Under the pieces are notes generated by a model that worked only from the letters and a program-made list of their open reading frames with translations, was not told where the DNA came from and made no database searches. The translations under genes were made by a program, and so were the position numbers. Positions 18,651-26,374 of a stretch of 64,000 bases of DNA are shown here, piece after piece; position 1 is the stretch's first letter, and each line of letters begins with the position of its first letter. This DNA is from CAWDMN01 sp963803155 (GTDB taxonomy: Bacteria; Acidobacteriota; Terriglobia; Versatilivoradales; Versatilivoraceae), in NCBI GenBank assembly GCA_963803155.1, contig CAWDMN010000039.1, positions 1 to 64,000 on the forward strand, in the 5' to 3' direction.

Positions 18651-18820
18651 GCTCTTGGATCCATTTGGGGATTTGCCTTCTTTTTTCAATATACCACGAG
18701 AAGTTCAGCTTCCACTTTGCGGTGCGGGGGTTTTGTGGTAATTTATCACCCGGCTATCAGGCTGCCAGAGGCGGTTGAATCCTCTCTCTTGGCGCTTGAA
18801 GCTCATCGCCTCCCCACTAC

Positions 18821-18897
<77 letters not shown>

Positions 18898-19244
18898 ACC
18901 TTTTCAAGCAATAACCAACAAATCTTGGAGCCACGGCCAAGGCGGACTCCGCCTAGCGAGCCATCCTGCGGGTGGGACAGGCCGAGGCTCGGCGGGAGCC
19001 CCGCCCTCCCGGCTGGCGTAGACGTAACAAAGTGGAACTAAGCGATAAGGCTGAATTTTTTAGAGTTTTCACATTTTCCATTTTCCATCGTTCTGTTCCC
19101 GTTTATCATGGGATTGCTAGAGCGGCGGCGCTCAATCCGGCTAATGAAGCTATGTGGCTTATTATCCCTATATAAAATGGCATTGGGGGTGTGCCGCCGC
19201 AATCCAGATTTTCAAGGTTTCATTGGACTGAGGTAAATTGATTC

Positions 19245-20327
19245 ATGAAATTATTTTTCCTTTTTTTTATTCTACTAGCGGGTTTCAGCTCTCTGATTAG
19301 CGCTTCACAGAAAGTGCCCGCCAATCATCCCGACATTCAATACACCGGCCGATGGGACATGGCGGATCCGCTGCATCCGCGGCATTCCTGGCCGGGGGTT
19401 TCCATTTCGGTCGAATTTTCCGGCACCAGTATTGGAGCCCTGCTGGACGATCCCGTAAATTACTACAACGTATATATAGATGGAAAATTCCAGGGCATTT
19501 TTCACGGAGACAAAGTTGGCGAGGCTGCTTACACTTTGGCGAGCGGGCTCTCGGAGGGAAAGCATATTTTGTTATTTAGCAAACGAAATATTTCGTTTGA
19601 TCGGATTTTCTCTTTCGGCGGTTTCCTGGTGGAGGATGGCGCATCCTTATCACCGCTTCCCCCTAAGCCATCCCGAAAAATCGAGTTTGTCGGTGATTCG
19701 TTTACCGCGGCCGAAGGCAACGAAGCCACTCGGCAGGAGATGCCTTGGGAGGAAAAATTTCCCGTCACCAATATTGATATTGGATTCGCCGCCATGATCG
19801 CTCGCCATTTTCAGGCCCAGTATCACACCACCTGCCGATCCGGCAGTGGAATGGTTTGCGATTGGCAAGGCAAGACGGATTTTACCATACCCCGTCGCTT
19901 TGACCGAACTTTGATGGAAGCCAATGAACCCAAATGGGACTTCAAACAATGGATCCCCGACATGGTAGTCGTTTGTCTTGGCCTGAACGATTTCTCCGGC
20001 CTCAAAGACAAAGAGGGAAAGATATCCGAAGAAAAGTCATCCTTATACCGCTCTGGCTATCATGAGTTCCTGGCCACCCTCCGCAAAGTATATCCCGGAG
20101 TGACCATGGTTGCCGTGGCAGCGCATGAGAACTGGATCCGACAAAATGTCCACCAAGTGGTGAATGAAGAAAAAGCAGAGTCACATGGCGATGTTTTTTA
20201 CGCTCAATTTGATCGCTTTGAAGGTGGCTATGTTGCCAATGGCCATCCTACGGTGGAAACTCATCAAAAAATCGCGAACCAGATTATTGAAGTCATCGAC
20301 TCCACTGGCCGTTTTGTTGCGCCGTAA
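19245..20327 (+). CDS. CE2-like SGNH esterase (secreted)
   Basis: 360 aa. A signal peptide (about residues 1-20) precedes a jelly-roll N-terminal domain (about 25-140) and an SGNH hydrolase domain. Catalytic Ser152 lies in FVGDSFTAAEG, block III is VVVCLGLNDF, and the catalytic His334 is in GHPTVETH. This two-domain layout matches carbohydrate esterase family 2, which removes acetyl groups from plant or bacterial polysaccharides. Starts at ATG 19245. Confidence 0.85.
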   Translation: MKLFFLFFILLAGFSSLISASQKVPANHPDIQYTGRWDMADPLHPRHSWPGVSISVEFSGTSIGALLDDPVNYYNVYIDGKFQGIFHGDKVGEAAYTLASGLSEGKHILLFSKRNISFDRIFSFGGFLVEDGASLSPLPPKPSRKIEFVGDSFTAAEGNEATRQEMPWEEKFPVTNIDIGFAAMIARHFQAQYHTTCRSGSGMVCDWQGKTDFTIPRRFDRTLMEANEPKWDFKQWIPDMVVVCLGLNDFSGLKDKEGKISEEKSSLYRSGYHEFLATLRKVYPGVTMVAVAAHENWIRQNVHQVVNEEKAESHGDVFYAQFDRFEGGYVANGHPTVETHQKIANQIIEVIDSTGRFVAP

Positions 20328-20332
20328 GCCTG

Positions 20333-20400
20333 TTGGTGGAGCGGGCGTTCTGAGCTCGTTTCCCAGGCAGGTTTAGTTGGCCTGGCGATCCACAAGGGCG
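20333..20400 (-). repeat. family B intergenic repeat, degenerate copy
   Basis: Read on the minus strand, TGGATCGCCAGGCCAACT and ACGCCCGCTCCACC match the inner and terminal blocks of the copy at 30758-30836 (GTCGCCTGGCCAGCT, TGCCCGCTCCACC). The core palindrome is lost. Listed as a probable relic. Confidence 0.4.
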
Positions 20401-20445
20401 GCTATGTTATGCCGCCCATCCCACATGAAATTGGCAGGTAAATTT

Positions 20446-21123
20446 ATGAAAGAGAATCCATCCAATATGCCGGTGAGTCTGTCGCGGGCCGCTTCTCCCG
20501 CCAACGCCCTTTCTAATCGTCGTTTCTATCTTCTCCTTCGGAAATTGCATTTGTACTTAGGATTGTTCATCAGCCCGTATCTCCTGGTTTTTGCCCTCAG
20601 CACCATTGCCATCAATCACAATTGGAAGCTCAAAGACGACGAGAATGAGAGGGCGCAGCGATTTGTGCGGCAGATTAATTTCCCCTCGGGAGCGGGAAAT
20701 CTGGAGCAAGCAAAAGACATCCTCCGACAGCTCGGCATGTCCGGGGAAATTGGATATATCAATCATCTGCCCCGGGAAGGACGGCTGGCCTTCCCCGTAA
20801 TGAAGCCTGGGATGGAGATCCAGGTGGATTTCGATTTGCGAACTAACGCGACAACCATTGAGCAACACAGAACCAACTTTTGGAAAAAGTTGGTCTACCT
20901 TCATAAATCTCCGGGACCGCACAACGCCAACATTCGCGGCAATTGGATTTATACGCGCTGGTGGAGGGTGTTGGTGGACTCGGTGGTTTATGTGCTCCTT
21001 TTTCTTACCGCCGGAGGAATTTACTTGTGGGCGGTGATTAAGGCGGAACGGAAGCCGGGCTTGATTTGCCTCGGATTGGGGATGGCATGTTTTTTCCTCA
21101 TTGCCGTGGCTCTATCGCTTTAA
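20446..21123 (+). CDS. PepSY-associated transmembrane protein (first of tandem pair)
   Basis: 225 aa. An N-terminal helix (KLHLYLGLFISPYLLVFALS, about residues 40-60), an extracytoplasmic region resembling PepSY-TM proteins (LEQAKDILRQLGMSGEIGYI), a conserved HKSPGP turn and two C-terminal helices. ATG 20446 with GCAGG upstream is chosen over the longer upstream frame that begins in repeat DNA. It is a paralogue of the next gene (shared LGxSGEIxxI and K-L-H-x-Y-L-G-L-F). PepSY-TM proteins often work with ferric reduction or TonB receptors; none is nearby. Confidence 0.7.
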   Translation: MKENPSNMPVSLSRAASPANALSNRRFYLLLRKLHLYLGLFISPYLLVFALSTIAINHNWKLKDDENERAQRFVRQINFPSGAGNLEQAKDILRQLGMSGEIGYINHLPREGRLAFPVMKPGMEIQVDFDLRTNATTIEQHRTNFWKKLVYLHKSPGPHNANIRGNWIYTRWWRVLVDSVVYVLLFLTAGGIYLWAVIKAERKPGLICLGLGMACFFLIAVALSL

Positions 21124-21201
21124 GCACGAACCGCTGAAGCTGATCTCACTCCCGGCTGTTGCATGAACATCCCGGAATGAGAAACACACTCTTTAAGGAG
21201 A

Positions 21202-21849
21202 ATGGAATTGCTAGGCAAAATAACAATCTTCTGGATGGATATTTGGAACAAAAAGCTTCACATCTATCTTGGGCTCTTCTTTCTCTGGTTCCTGTGGCTG
21301 TTTGCCATTTCCGGCCTTTTTTTAAATCACCCCAAATGGCTCTTTGCCGATTTTTGGCCCAGCCGAAATCAATCTGAATTTGCCAGGAAAATCCAATCCC
21401 CGCCAGAGAAGAATGATTTAGGAATCGCCCGAAATCTGATGCAGCAGTTGGGCATATCCGGTGAAATCGAATGGACGACGACTCGGCCGGCGTCAGACCG
21501 TTTCGATTTCCGGATTGTCAAGCCAGGGCAGATTATCGAAGTGAAAACTGATCTGAAGCGGGGCGAAGCTGCCGTCAATGCAATCCAAACCAACGGCTGG
21601 GGGATTGTCAAAATGCTTCACACCTTTACCGGGGTTCGATCCACCGATCTTTCCGCGGAACGCGATTGGTGGGCCACTAAGGTCTGGAGTTTTTCAATGG
21701 ATGCGCTCTCGATTGGCCTCGTAATCCTGGTCATCAGTGGTATTATCCTTTGGCTGAAACTGAAGAACAGCCGTATTCTCGGAGCCATCTTCCTGGGATC
21801 AGGCCTTTTGAGCTGCGGCTTTTTTGTCTTTGGATTGGCGTTGCTGTAA
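21202..21849 (+). CDS. PepSY-associated transmembrane protein (second of tandem pair)
   Basis: 215 aa, paralogous to the preceding protein: helix KLHIYLGLFFLWFLWLFAIS, periplasmic part with QQLGISGEIEWT, a conserved KMLHTFTG, and two C-terminal helices. AAGGAG sits one base before ATG 21202 but seven bases before TTG 21208, in frame, so initiation may really be at the TTG. The protein lengths differ by only two residues. Likely a duplication; the two genes are 78 bases apart. Confidence 0.72.
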   Translation: MELLGKITIFWMDIWNKKLHIYLGLFFLWFLWLFAISGLFLNHPKWLFADFWPSRNQSEFARKIQSPPEKNDLGIARNLMQQLGISGEIEWTTTRPASDRFDFRIVKPGQIIEVKTDLKRGEAAVNAIQTNGWGIVKMLHTFTGVRSTDLSAERDWWATKVWSFSMDALSIGLVILVISGIILWLKLKNSRILGAIFLGSGLLSCGFFVFGLALL

Positions 21850-21877
21850 AGTGGCGTCTCTTAAGAAAATGCAACCT

Positions 21878-21943
21878 TGGAGGCGGGGTGTCCCCACCCC
21901 GTCTGAGTTAGCCGAGACAGCCTGAGGGCAGGCCGCCTCCATC
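21878..21943 (+). repeat. family A intergenic dyad repeat, copy 3
   Basis: TGGAGGCGGGGTGTCCCCAC at the left and GAGGGCAGGCCGCCTCCATC at the right, with the GTCTGAG/GACAGCC centre. It is followed by a family E relic (TGCCAACCCAGCTGGCAGG, about 21962-21980) and then by family B. These repeats fill the gap between convergent genes. Confidence 0.85.
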
Positions 21944-22009
21944 TTCCTGTTTTAATCCTCTTGCCAACCCAGCTGGCAGGAGTGGCTCCCCAGATACTCC
22001 TCGCTAGCA

Positions 22010-22097
22010 AATGGCGGAGCAGGCACTCCGTGCATGCTGGCTTGACTGGCTAGGCAACACGCGACGCGTGACTTCGTCACACGCGCGCGTTCCACCT
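22010..22097 (-). repeat. family B intergenic repeat, copy 2
   Basis: Read on the minus strand it begins GGTGGAACGCGCG and contains the perfect core GTGACGAAGTCAC. The far arm has GCATGCACGGAGTGCC. It adjoins repeat A3, showing that the two families occur as a composite. Confidence 0.8.
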
Positions 22098-22159
22098 TGT
22101 TTTCATCTTCGGGCAGATCAAACCGGATTAAATCCGCGGATCGAATGGAATGCTCCAAA

Positions 22160-23404
22160 TCATTCCCGCAATCCGCTTAAATCCGCTTCCATTCGTCTAT
22201 TTTCCCGCAACATCTGTTCCCAGGTTATTACGCCATTGCGCGCGCCGGCCTCCCGCCCCAGGATTGTAACCAGTGTGCTGTTCACGCTGGGTTCCACCGT
22301 GGCATTCTCATAAATGCCCTCTGTCACCTGTCTGTAAAAAGTGTCGAGGTTCCGCTTGATCCCTGCAACGTAGAGGTCCACGGCAGGACCGCCCTTGTAT
22401 CCCCCCTTGTTTCCTCGCACCATGGAATTACCGGTATAGCTGGTCTCCAGGTAGCCCTCTCGGCCATAAGCGAATGCAGTGCACTGAAATTGGTGGGTGT
22501 TTCGTACATGTTCTCCGCAGTGGTTCAATACCATCCCACTCCTGAATTGGAAGGTAAAGGAATCGATGTCGGGGGAATCCCCATGCGGATTAGGCCGGAG
22601 AGTCCGGGTGCAACCCATAGCGCTCACCGGCAATTCTCCGGCGATCCAGAGCGCTGCATCAATGGCGTGGATTCCGGCGTTGACAAAGTGACCGCCTCCA
22701 ATGGCCAGATCATTGGTCCAAATCAAATCCCGCAGGCGGCTTTCAATGGTGGCGGTCTTTTCCGGGTCCGAGAATCCTTCGCTGGAATAATGACTGCTCA
22801 AAAGAGAGATTGGGCCGATCAATCCTTCCTGGCATCGTTTGACACATTCGATAATGTACGGGTCCGTTCGCATTTGAAAATCCACCAGAAATACTCTTCG
22901 CTTTTTTCCAGCTTCTTTCCCCATGCGGGAAATGGCCAGACATCCTGGCACATCGACAGCGACCGGCTTCGCCATATAAACATGACAACCTGCTTTCACG
23001 GCGGCGGTGGCATGATCCGGGAAGCAATAAGGGGGAGCCTCCAGAAAAACTGCGTCCACTTTACTATCGATGAGCTTCCGATAACCAAGCAGGCCGCTGA
23101 ACCTGCGATTTTCCGGCACCATCAGATGTCCAGCAACCTCCCGCACGACATCCGGGAAATAATCGGCGGCCGCCACCAACTGATACCCCGGATGCTGGGC
23201 AATCATGCCGGCAATCAACCTGCCGCGTCCCCCCAGCCCGACACATCCCACTTCCAACCTGGAATTTGCTTCGGTCCCGCGCACCTGGGAGGATTTTACA
23301 ATGAGGAATGCGGCGGAAGAAATCGAGGCAGTCAGCAAATGGCGGCGATTGAACCGGGAGTTCTTGGTTCTATCATGATTGGGCTTGCTCATTTGGGCCG
23401 ACAT
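22160..23404 (-). CDS. Tat-exported Gfo/Idh/MocA-family oxidoreductase
   Basis: 414 aa. The N-terminus has a twin-arginine signal (NRRHLLTA, then a hydrophobic stretch). The Rossmann motif is VGCVGLGGRGRL; a substrate-binding C-terminal domain follows with GGGHFVNAGIHAIDAALW and the KPVAVDVPG region in the middle, where the Lys of EKP/AKP is conserved. Members exported by Tat in this family act on sugars or glycosides with a pre-bound NAD(P). Start ATG with AAAGGAG upstream. It is in the same direction as the TIM-barrel isomerase upstream, 101 bases apart, and they are probably co-expressed. Confidence 0.9.
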   Translation of the reverse strand: MSAQMSKPNHDRTKNSRFNRRHLLTASISSAAFLIVKSSQVRGTEANSRLEVGCVGLGGRGRLIAGMIAQHPGYQLVAAADYFPDVVREVAGHLMVPENRRFSGLLGYRKLIDSKVDAVFLEAPPYCFPDHATAAVKAGCHVYMAKPVAVDVPGCLAISRMGKEAGKKRRVFLVDFQMRTDPYIIECVKRCQEGLIGPISLLSSHYSSEGFSDPEKTATIESRLRDLIWTNDLAIGGGHFVNAGIHAIDAALWIAGELPVSAMGCTRTLRPNPHGDSPDIDSFTFQFRSGMVLNHCGEHVRNTHQFQCTAFAYGREGYLETSYTGNSMVRGNKGGYKGGPAVDLYVAGIKRNLDTFYRQVTEGIYENATVEPSVNSTLVTILGREAGARNGVITWEQMLRENRRMEADLSGLRE

Positions 23405-23505
23405 AGGGAGAGTCTCCTTTTGAAATAGAAATACGCTACAAGAATCGATTTCAATTCAAAAACATTGCCGGGCACTTCCAACGGAGAACCGGCCGGGAGG
23501 GCATC

Positions 23506-24417
23506 TCATGGATTCGTTTTTTCCACCAGTCGTCTCCAAGCTTTTATAGAGCGGCTCAAATTCTCGTGGGCATCGCCCCCGATCCCATATCCTTGCAGTC
23601 CAATCGGGCCCGTGAAGTGGATTTCCTTGAACACCCGCAAAACTTGGGAAACATCGTAAGAACCGCGATCCAGCGTCTGAATCAGGCGGTCCCAATCACA
23701 TCCCTTGCAGCCGCTGTCCGCCCCATTGATACTGGCAAGCAACAAATAAGGAGCCGCCATTTTGAGCAGAGGACGCAAATTTTTTTCCTCATCCACGCGC
23801 AACCAATGGCAGAGATTGAAAGTCACTCCTATGTTGGGACGGTTCAATTTTCGGGCCAAACGAACGGCATCTTCCAATCGCTCCAGCCAATAGGATGTGT
23901 GCGGATATAAAGCCACCTTCAACCCGGCTGAACCGGCAAGTTCGGCAATCTCCCTAACTACTCGCAGGGCATCAGCATCTCCAGCTTCCACGGAAGGCTT
24001 CCATTTTTCGCTTGTGAGTGCCACCCAGAACATGACCTCGCGTCCCCTGAGCAGCGGGAGTGTCTCTTTCAGCTTCTCGTCAAATGAAGGTTTCCCCGGA
24101 TCGATGTTGGCGAGGAAATAGATATTGAACAGTTTCAGGTTCGCTTTGTCTAAGTGGTGAAGGGTCAAAGCGACAGGTTCAAAGCCCACCAGTCCAATTC
24201 CCGCGTACCCCAAATGTTTGATCATCTCGACTTGCTCTTGGGCCGTCTGATGGCGCAAATCCTTTGTCCCGGTATCCATGGCAAAGAATGGATTAGGGAA
24301 ATTCCTCTTCCCCGAGGCGAAAGATTGGGCCGACTCCTTCCCAGGCAGTATTCCCGCCAAAACAATCAGGGCAGCCAACCATCGACAGAGGAGAAAGAAA
24401 TGAAGGTTGGGTTTCAT
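23506..24417 (-). CDS. secreted sugar phosphate isomerase/epimerase-like TIM-barrel protein
   Basis: 303 aa. A hydrophobic N-terminus (about residues 6-24) suggests export. The AP-endonuclease-2-like TIM barrel has metal-ligand-containing strands: GLKVALYPHTSYW, then VTFNLCHWLRV and a late IGLQGYGIGGDA. Start ATG has GGAGGACT directly upstream. It is probably a ketose or inositol-type isomerase/epimerase acting with the adjacent oxidoreductase on a sugar in the periplasm; that pairing is inference. Confidence 0.8.
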   Translation of the reverse strand: MKPNLHFFLLCRWLAALIVLAGILPGKESAQSFASGKRNFPNPFFAMDTGTKDLRHQTAQEQVEMIKHLGYAGIGLVGFEPVALTLHHLDKANLKLFNIYFLANIDPGKPSFDEKLKETLPLLRGREVMFWVALTSEKWKPSVEAGDADALRVVREIAELAGSAGLKVALYPHTSYWLERLEDAVRLARKLNRPNIGVTFNLCHWLRVDEEKNLRPLLKMAAPYLLLASINGADSGCKGCDWDRLIQTLDRGSYDVSQVLRVFKEIHFTGPIGLQGYGIGGDAHENLSRSIKAWRRLVEKTNP

Positions 24418-24519
24418 AGTCCTCCGAAAAGCAAGAGTGTTCGAATTTCTCCACTCGTGTTTTTTTAGGGAATATTTTCGTGCCGCGTGGCTACTCAGGC
24501 AGCCAGGAGTCAGAATAAG

Positions 24520-24848
24520 GACGCCAGCGGCGAGATTTCAGGATTGGGTGGCGTTGCAATAGGCCAACCGTTTGTGCCGGCGGCCGGCCATTTGGCTTGG
24601 ACCTTCCCCCCATCTGAAACCTATGGTTTGTCGTCTCAATTTCGGCGCGCTACCGTTCCCTTGCCGCAAACATTGCGGACGAATTCACAAAAAACAGAAG
24701 AACAGACAAACTCCGCTATTACCACATCGCACCAGGTTCCATCGAAGAATCTCGAACCTATTTGATTCTTGCCAGGGACAATGAGTACGGAGATGTTTCC
24801 AAGTTATGCCCGTTGCTGGAAGAGGTCAGCAAACCGTTGGAGACTTAA
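24520..24848 (+). pseudogene. decayed four-helix-bundle (23S rRNA intervening-sequence type) protein
   Basis: Pieces of one protein lie in different frames: FQDW near 24540, then ETYGLSSQFRRATVPL (frame of 24618), then after a frameshift PANIADEF and IAPGSIEESRTYLILARD followed by LLEEVSKPLET and TAA at 24846-24848. The family consensus runs YGLTSQIRRAAVSIPANIAEG...IALGSLxELxTxLxxAxxLGY, so the order is conserved but the frame is broken and an internal stop is present. This family is found as stand-alone genes or inside 23S rRNA. Confidence 0.7.
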
Positions 24849-24935
24849 TCGCGGGCCATTCTGAATTCTGACTTCTGAATTCTGTCTGCTTAAGTAGCAA
24901 CCGTGCCGGATCAATAAATCGCACCTCACGGAGTG

Positions 24936-25385
24936 TTACTTCATAGGTGAATAAGAGGTGGGTTCCAGGAACAGCGAATCTACTTTGCTGACGATTTTGC
25001 CATTGGTTTCTGAGGCATCCCGAACTCCCTTCCATTCGGGATCATTTCCAAAGTCCTCCCAATTCTTCTTAGCGGCCTCCCGGCTGGTGTGAGTAATTAA
25101 ATAAACCAAGGTCTTCCCGGAAAGCTCCGAATCGATGGGAGTCCAGTAGCCAATATTCGTCATCCCATGCTTTTTAAACAGCTTCATGGTGTGATTTTGG
25201 AAACGGGCGTGGAGAGCCTCCAGTTTTCCTTCGTAAGTTGTATAGGTTCTCAGCTCAAATACCCGGCCTTGACTTTCCGCGTGGACTGTGGGTTCCAAGG
25301 GATTCGTCCCTTTTTCCCCAGCATAATAACCCAACGAGAAAACAACCAGGACACCCAACAGGAAAACGCTCTTCTTTCCAAACAT
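24936..25385 (-). CDS. NIPSNAP-family protein with N-terminal signal anchor
   Basis: 149 aa. Residues 1-25 form a signal anchor (KSVFLLGVLVVFSLGYYAG), followed by a NIPSNAP dimeric alpha/beta ferredoxin-like domain: VFELRTYTTYEGKLEALHARF, GYWTPIDSELSG, LVYLITHTSREAA, and FLEPTSYSPMK. Start ATG 25385 is chosen because GGAGGTGAGAGT precedes it; a longer upstream frame has no ribosome site. The function of exported NIPSNAP proteins is not known. Confidence 0.85.
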   Translation of the reverse strand: MFGKKSVFLLGVLVVFSLGYYAGEKGTNPLEPTVHAESQGRVFELRTYTTYEGKLEALHARFQNHTMKLFKKHGMTNIGYWTPIDSELSGKTLVYLITHTSREAAKKNWEDFGNDPEWKGVRDASETNGKIVSKVDSLFLEPTSYSPMK

Positions 25386-25490
25386 ACTCTCACCTCCGGT
25401 TAAGATTGGGAACTGCTCATTGGAGTCCATCCATAAAGTGACCAAAGACCTTTGAGTAAATACGTCAGCGTGTCTCACAAATTGACATAT

Positions 25491-25526
25491 CCTGCAAAAT
25501 GGCACTTTATACCTGAATTTTGCAGG
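25491..25526. repeat. 10-bp inverted repeat at the edge of an IS remnant
   Basis: CCTGCAAAAT (25491-25500) and ATTTTGCAGG (25517-25526) are perfect inverted copies around 16 bases. This may be the left end of the IS1380-like element whose transposase remnant follows. A TTGACA at 25482 points toward that remnant. Confidence 0.45.
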
Positions 25527-25705
25527 GAAAATGAGTAATTAAAGCGGAAACGGTTTGGGAAGCCTATTGTGATAAGTTTTCTGGGGGATCACCACCTAAA
25601 AACCAAAACCGCAAGGAGGCGCCCCCAAGGTGAAAACCGGGAAAAAGCATACGCCGAAAAGCCGCATCCATCAAGGGGAAAGCAAGGTGTCGGGGAAGAC
25701 GGCGC

Positions 25706-25963
25706 AAAATCAAGCCAGGCACGGCTTATGAATTGACCGACGGGCGAATGACCTCTTATGGCAGGCTGTTTGGGCTGATGAATTTTTTGGATCTGATTGG
25801 TCTTCGGGAAGTTTTTGTGGAGTATTACTAGAGCCCGAATCGGAAACCCGAGCTCGGATGACTCCGGATGGTCTTGGGCTTTCTGATCCTGCTATTTGTG
25901 GGGTTTGCACGGCGGGGGCACCTGGAATACCTGCGCCGAAATCCACTGCTTGGAACAACATGA
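25706..25963 (+). pseudogene. decayed IS1380-like transposase N-terminal remnant
   Basis: In one frame this reads IKPGTAYELTDGRMTSYG, LFGLMNFLDLIGLREVFVEYY, a stop, PNRKPELG, a stop, and VLGFLILLFVGFARRGHLEY, then LRRNPLLG. The order TDxxLTSYGGL...LxDxLGLR...GxxRxxHLExLRxDP is the start of an IS1380-family transposase. At least two in-frame stops and a later frameshift mark it as dead. From 25964 to 26374 I see no convincing gene; a second TCCTGCAAAA occurs at 26168. Confidence 0.55.
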
Positions 25964-26374
25964 AGGTTAAAGGATCAGAGTGTCCTCAAATCCTACTTTT
26001 CTATGCAAAATTCTGATATTAAGTGTCGTTTCTCAAAGGGTGCATTAACTCGAAGAGCACAACGTATCGGGGCGACTACATCCAAAAGCTTGGTTGTATT
26101 ACATATTGTTGCGCTACCACGCCGGCTCAAAGAACTTTTGCAGTTTTTATTGAATGGGCTCTGAGTAGTCCTGCAAAAACATTTCTGCTGTGTCTGATGG
26201 GGAAACTTGTTACTCCTTGGGCCTGCCGGCCTCCTCTGAGGCATTTCCCACACACGACTGGCGGACTATCAGCTGTATTGACAACCTTTTAAAAAGGATT
26301 ACCATCAATTAGGATTAGAAGTGGCAAGGATGGTGAAATTGGCTTGTCAGAGCGGCTTTTCAGAGGGGGTGCAT

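Noticed and set aside
18972..19175. 67-aa plus-strand ORF downstream of tRNA-Arg that could be an integrase tail
   Set aside because: No integrase motif is seen, and half of it lies in GC-rich palindromic DNA. I have no support for an integrated element at this tRNA.
22490..23428. 312-aa plus-strand ORF opposite the Tat oxidoreductase
   Set aside because: Antisense shadow; the minus-strand gene has a twin-arginine signal and a Rossmann motif.
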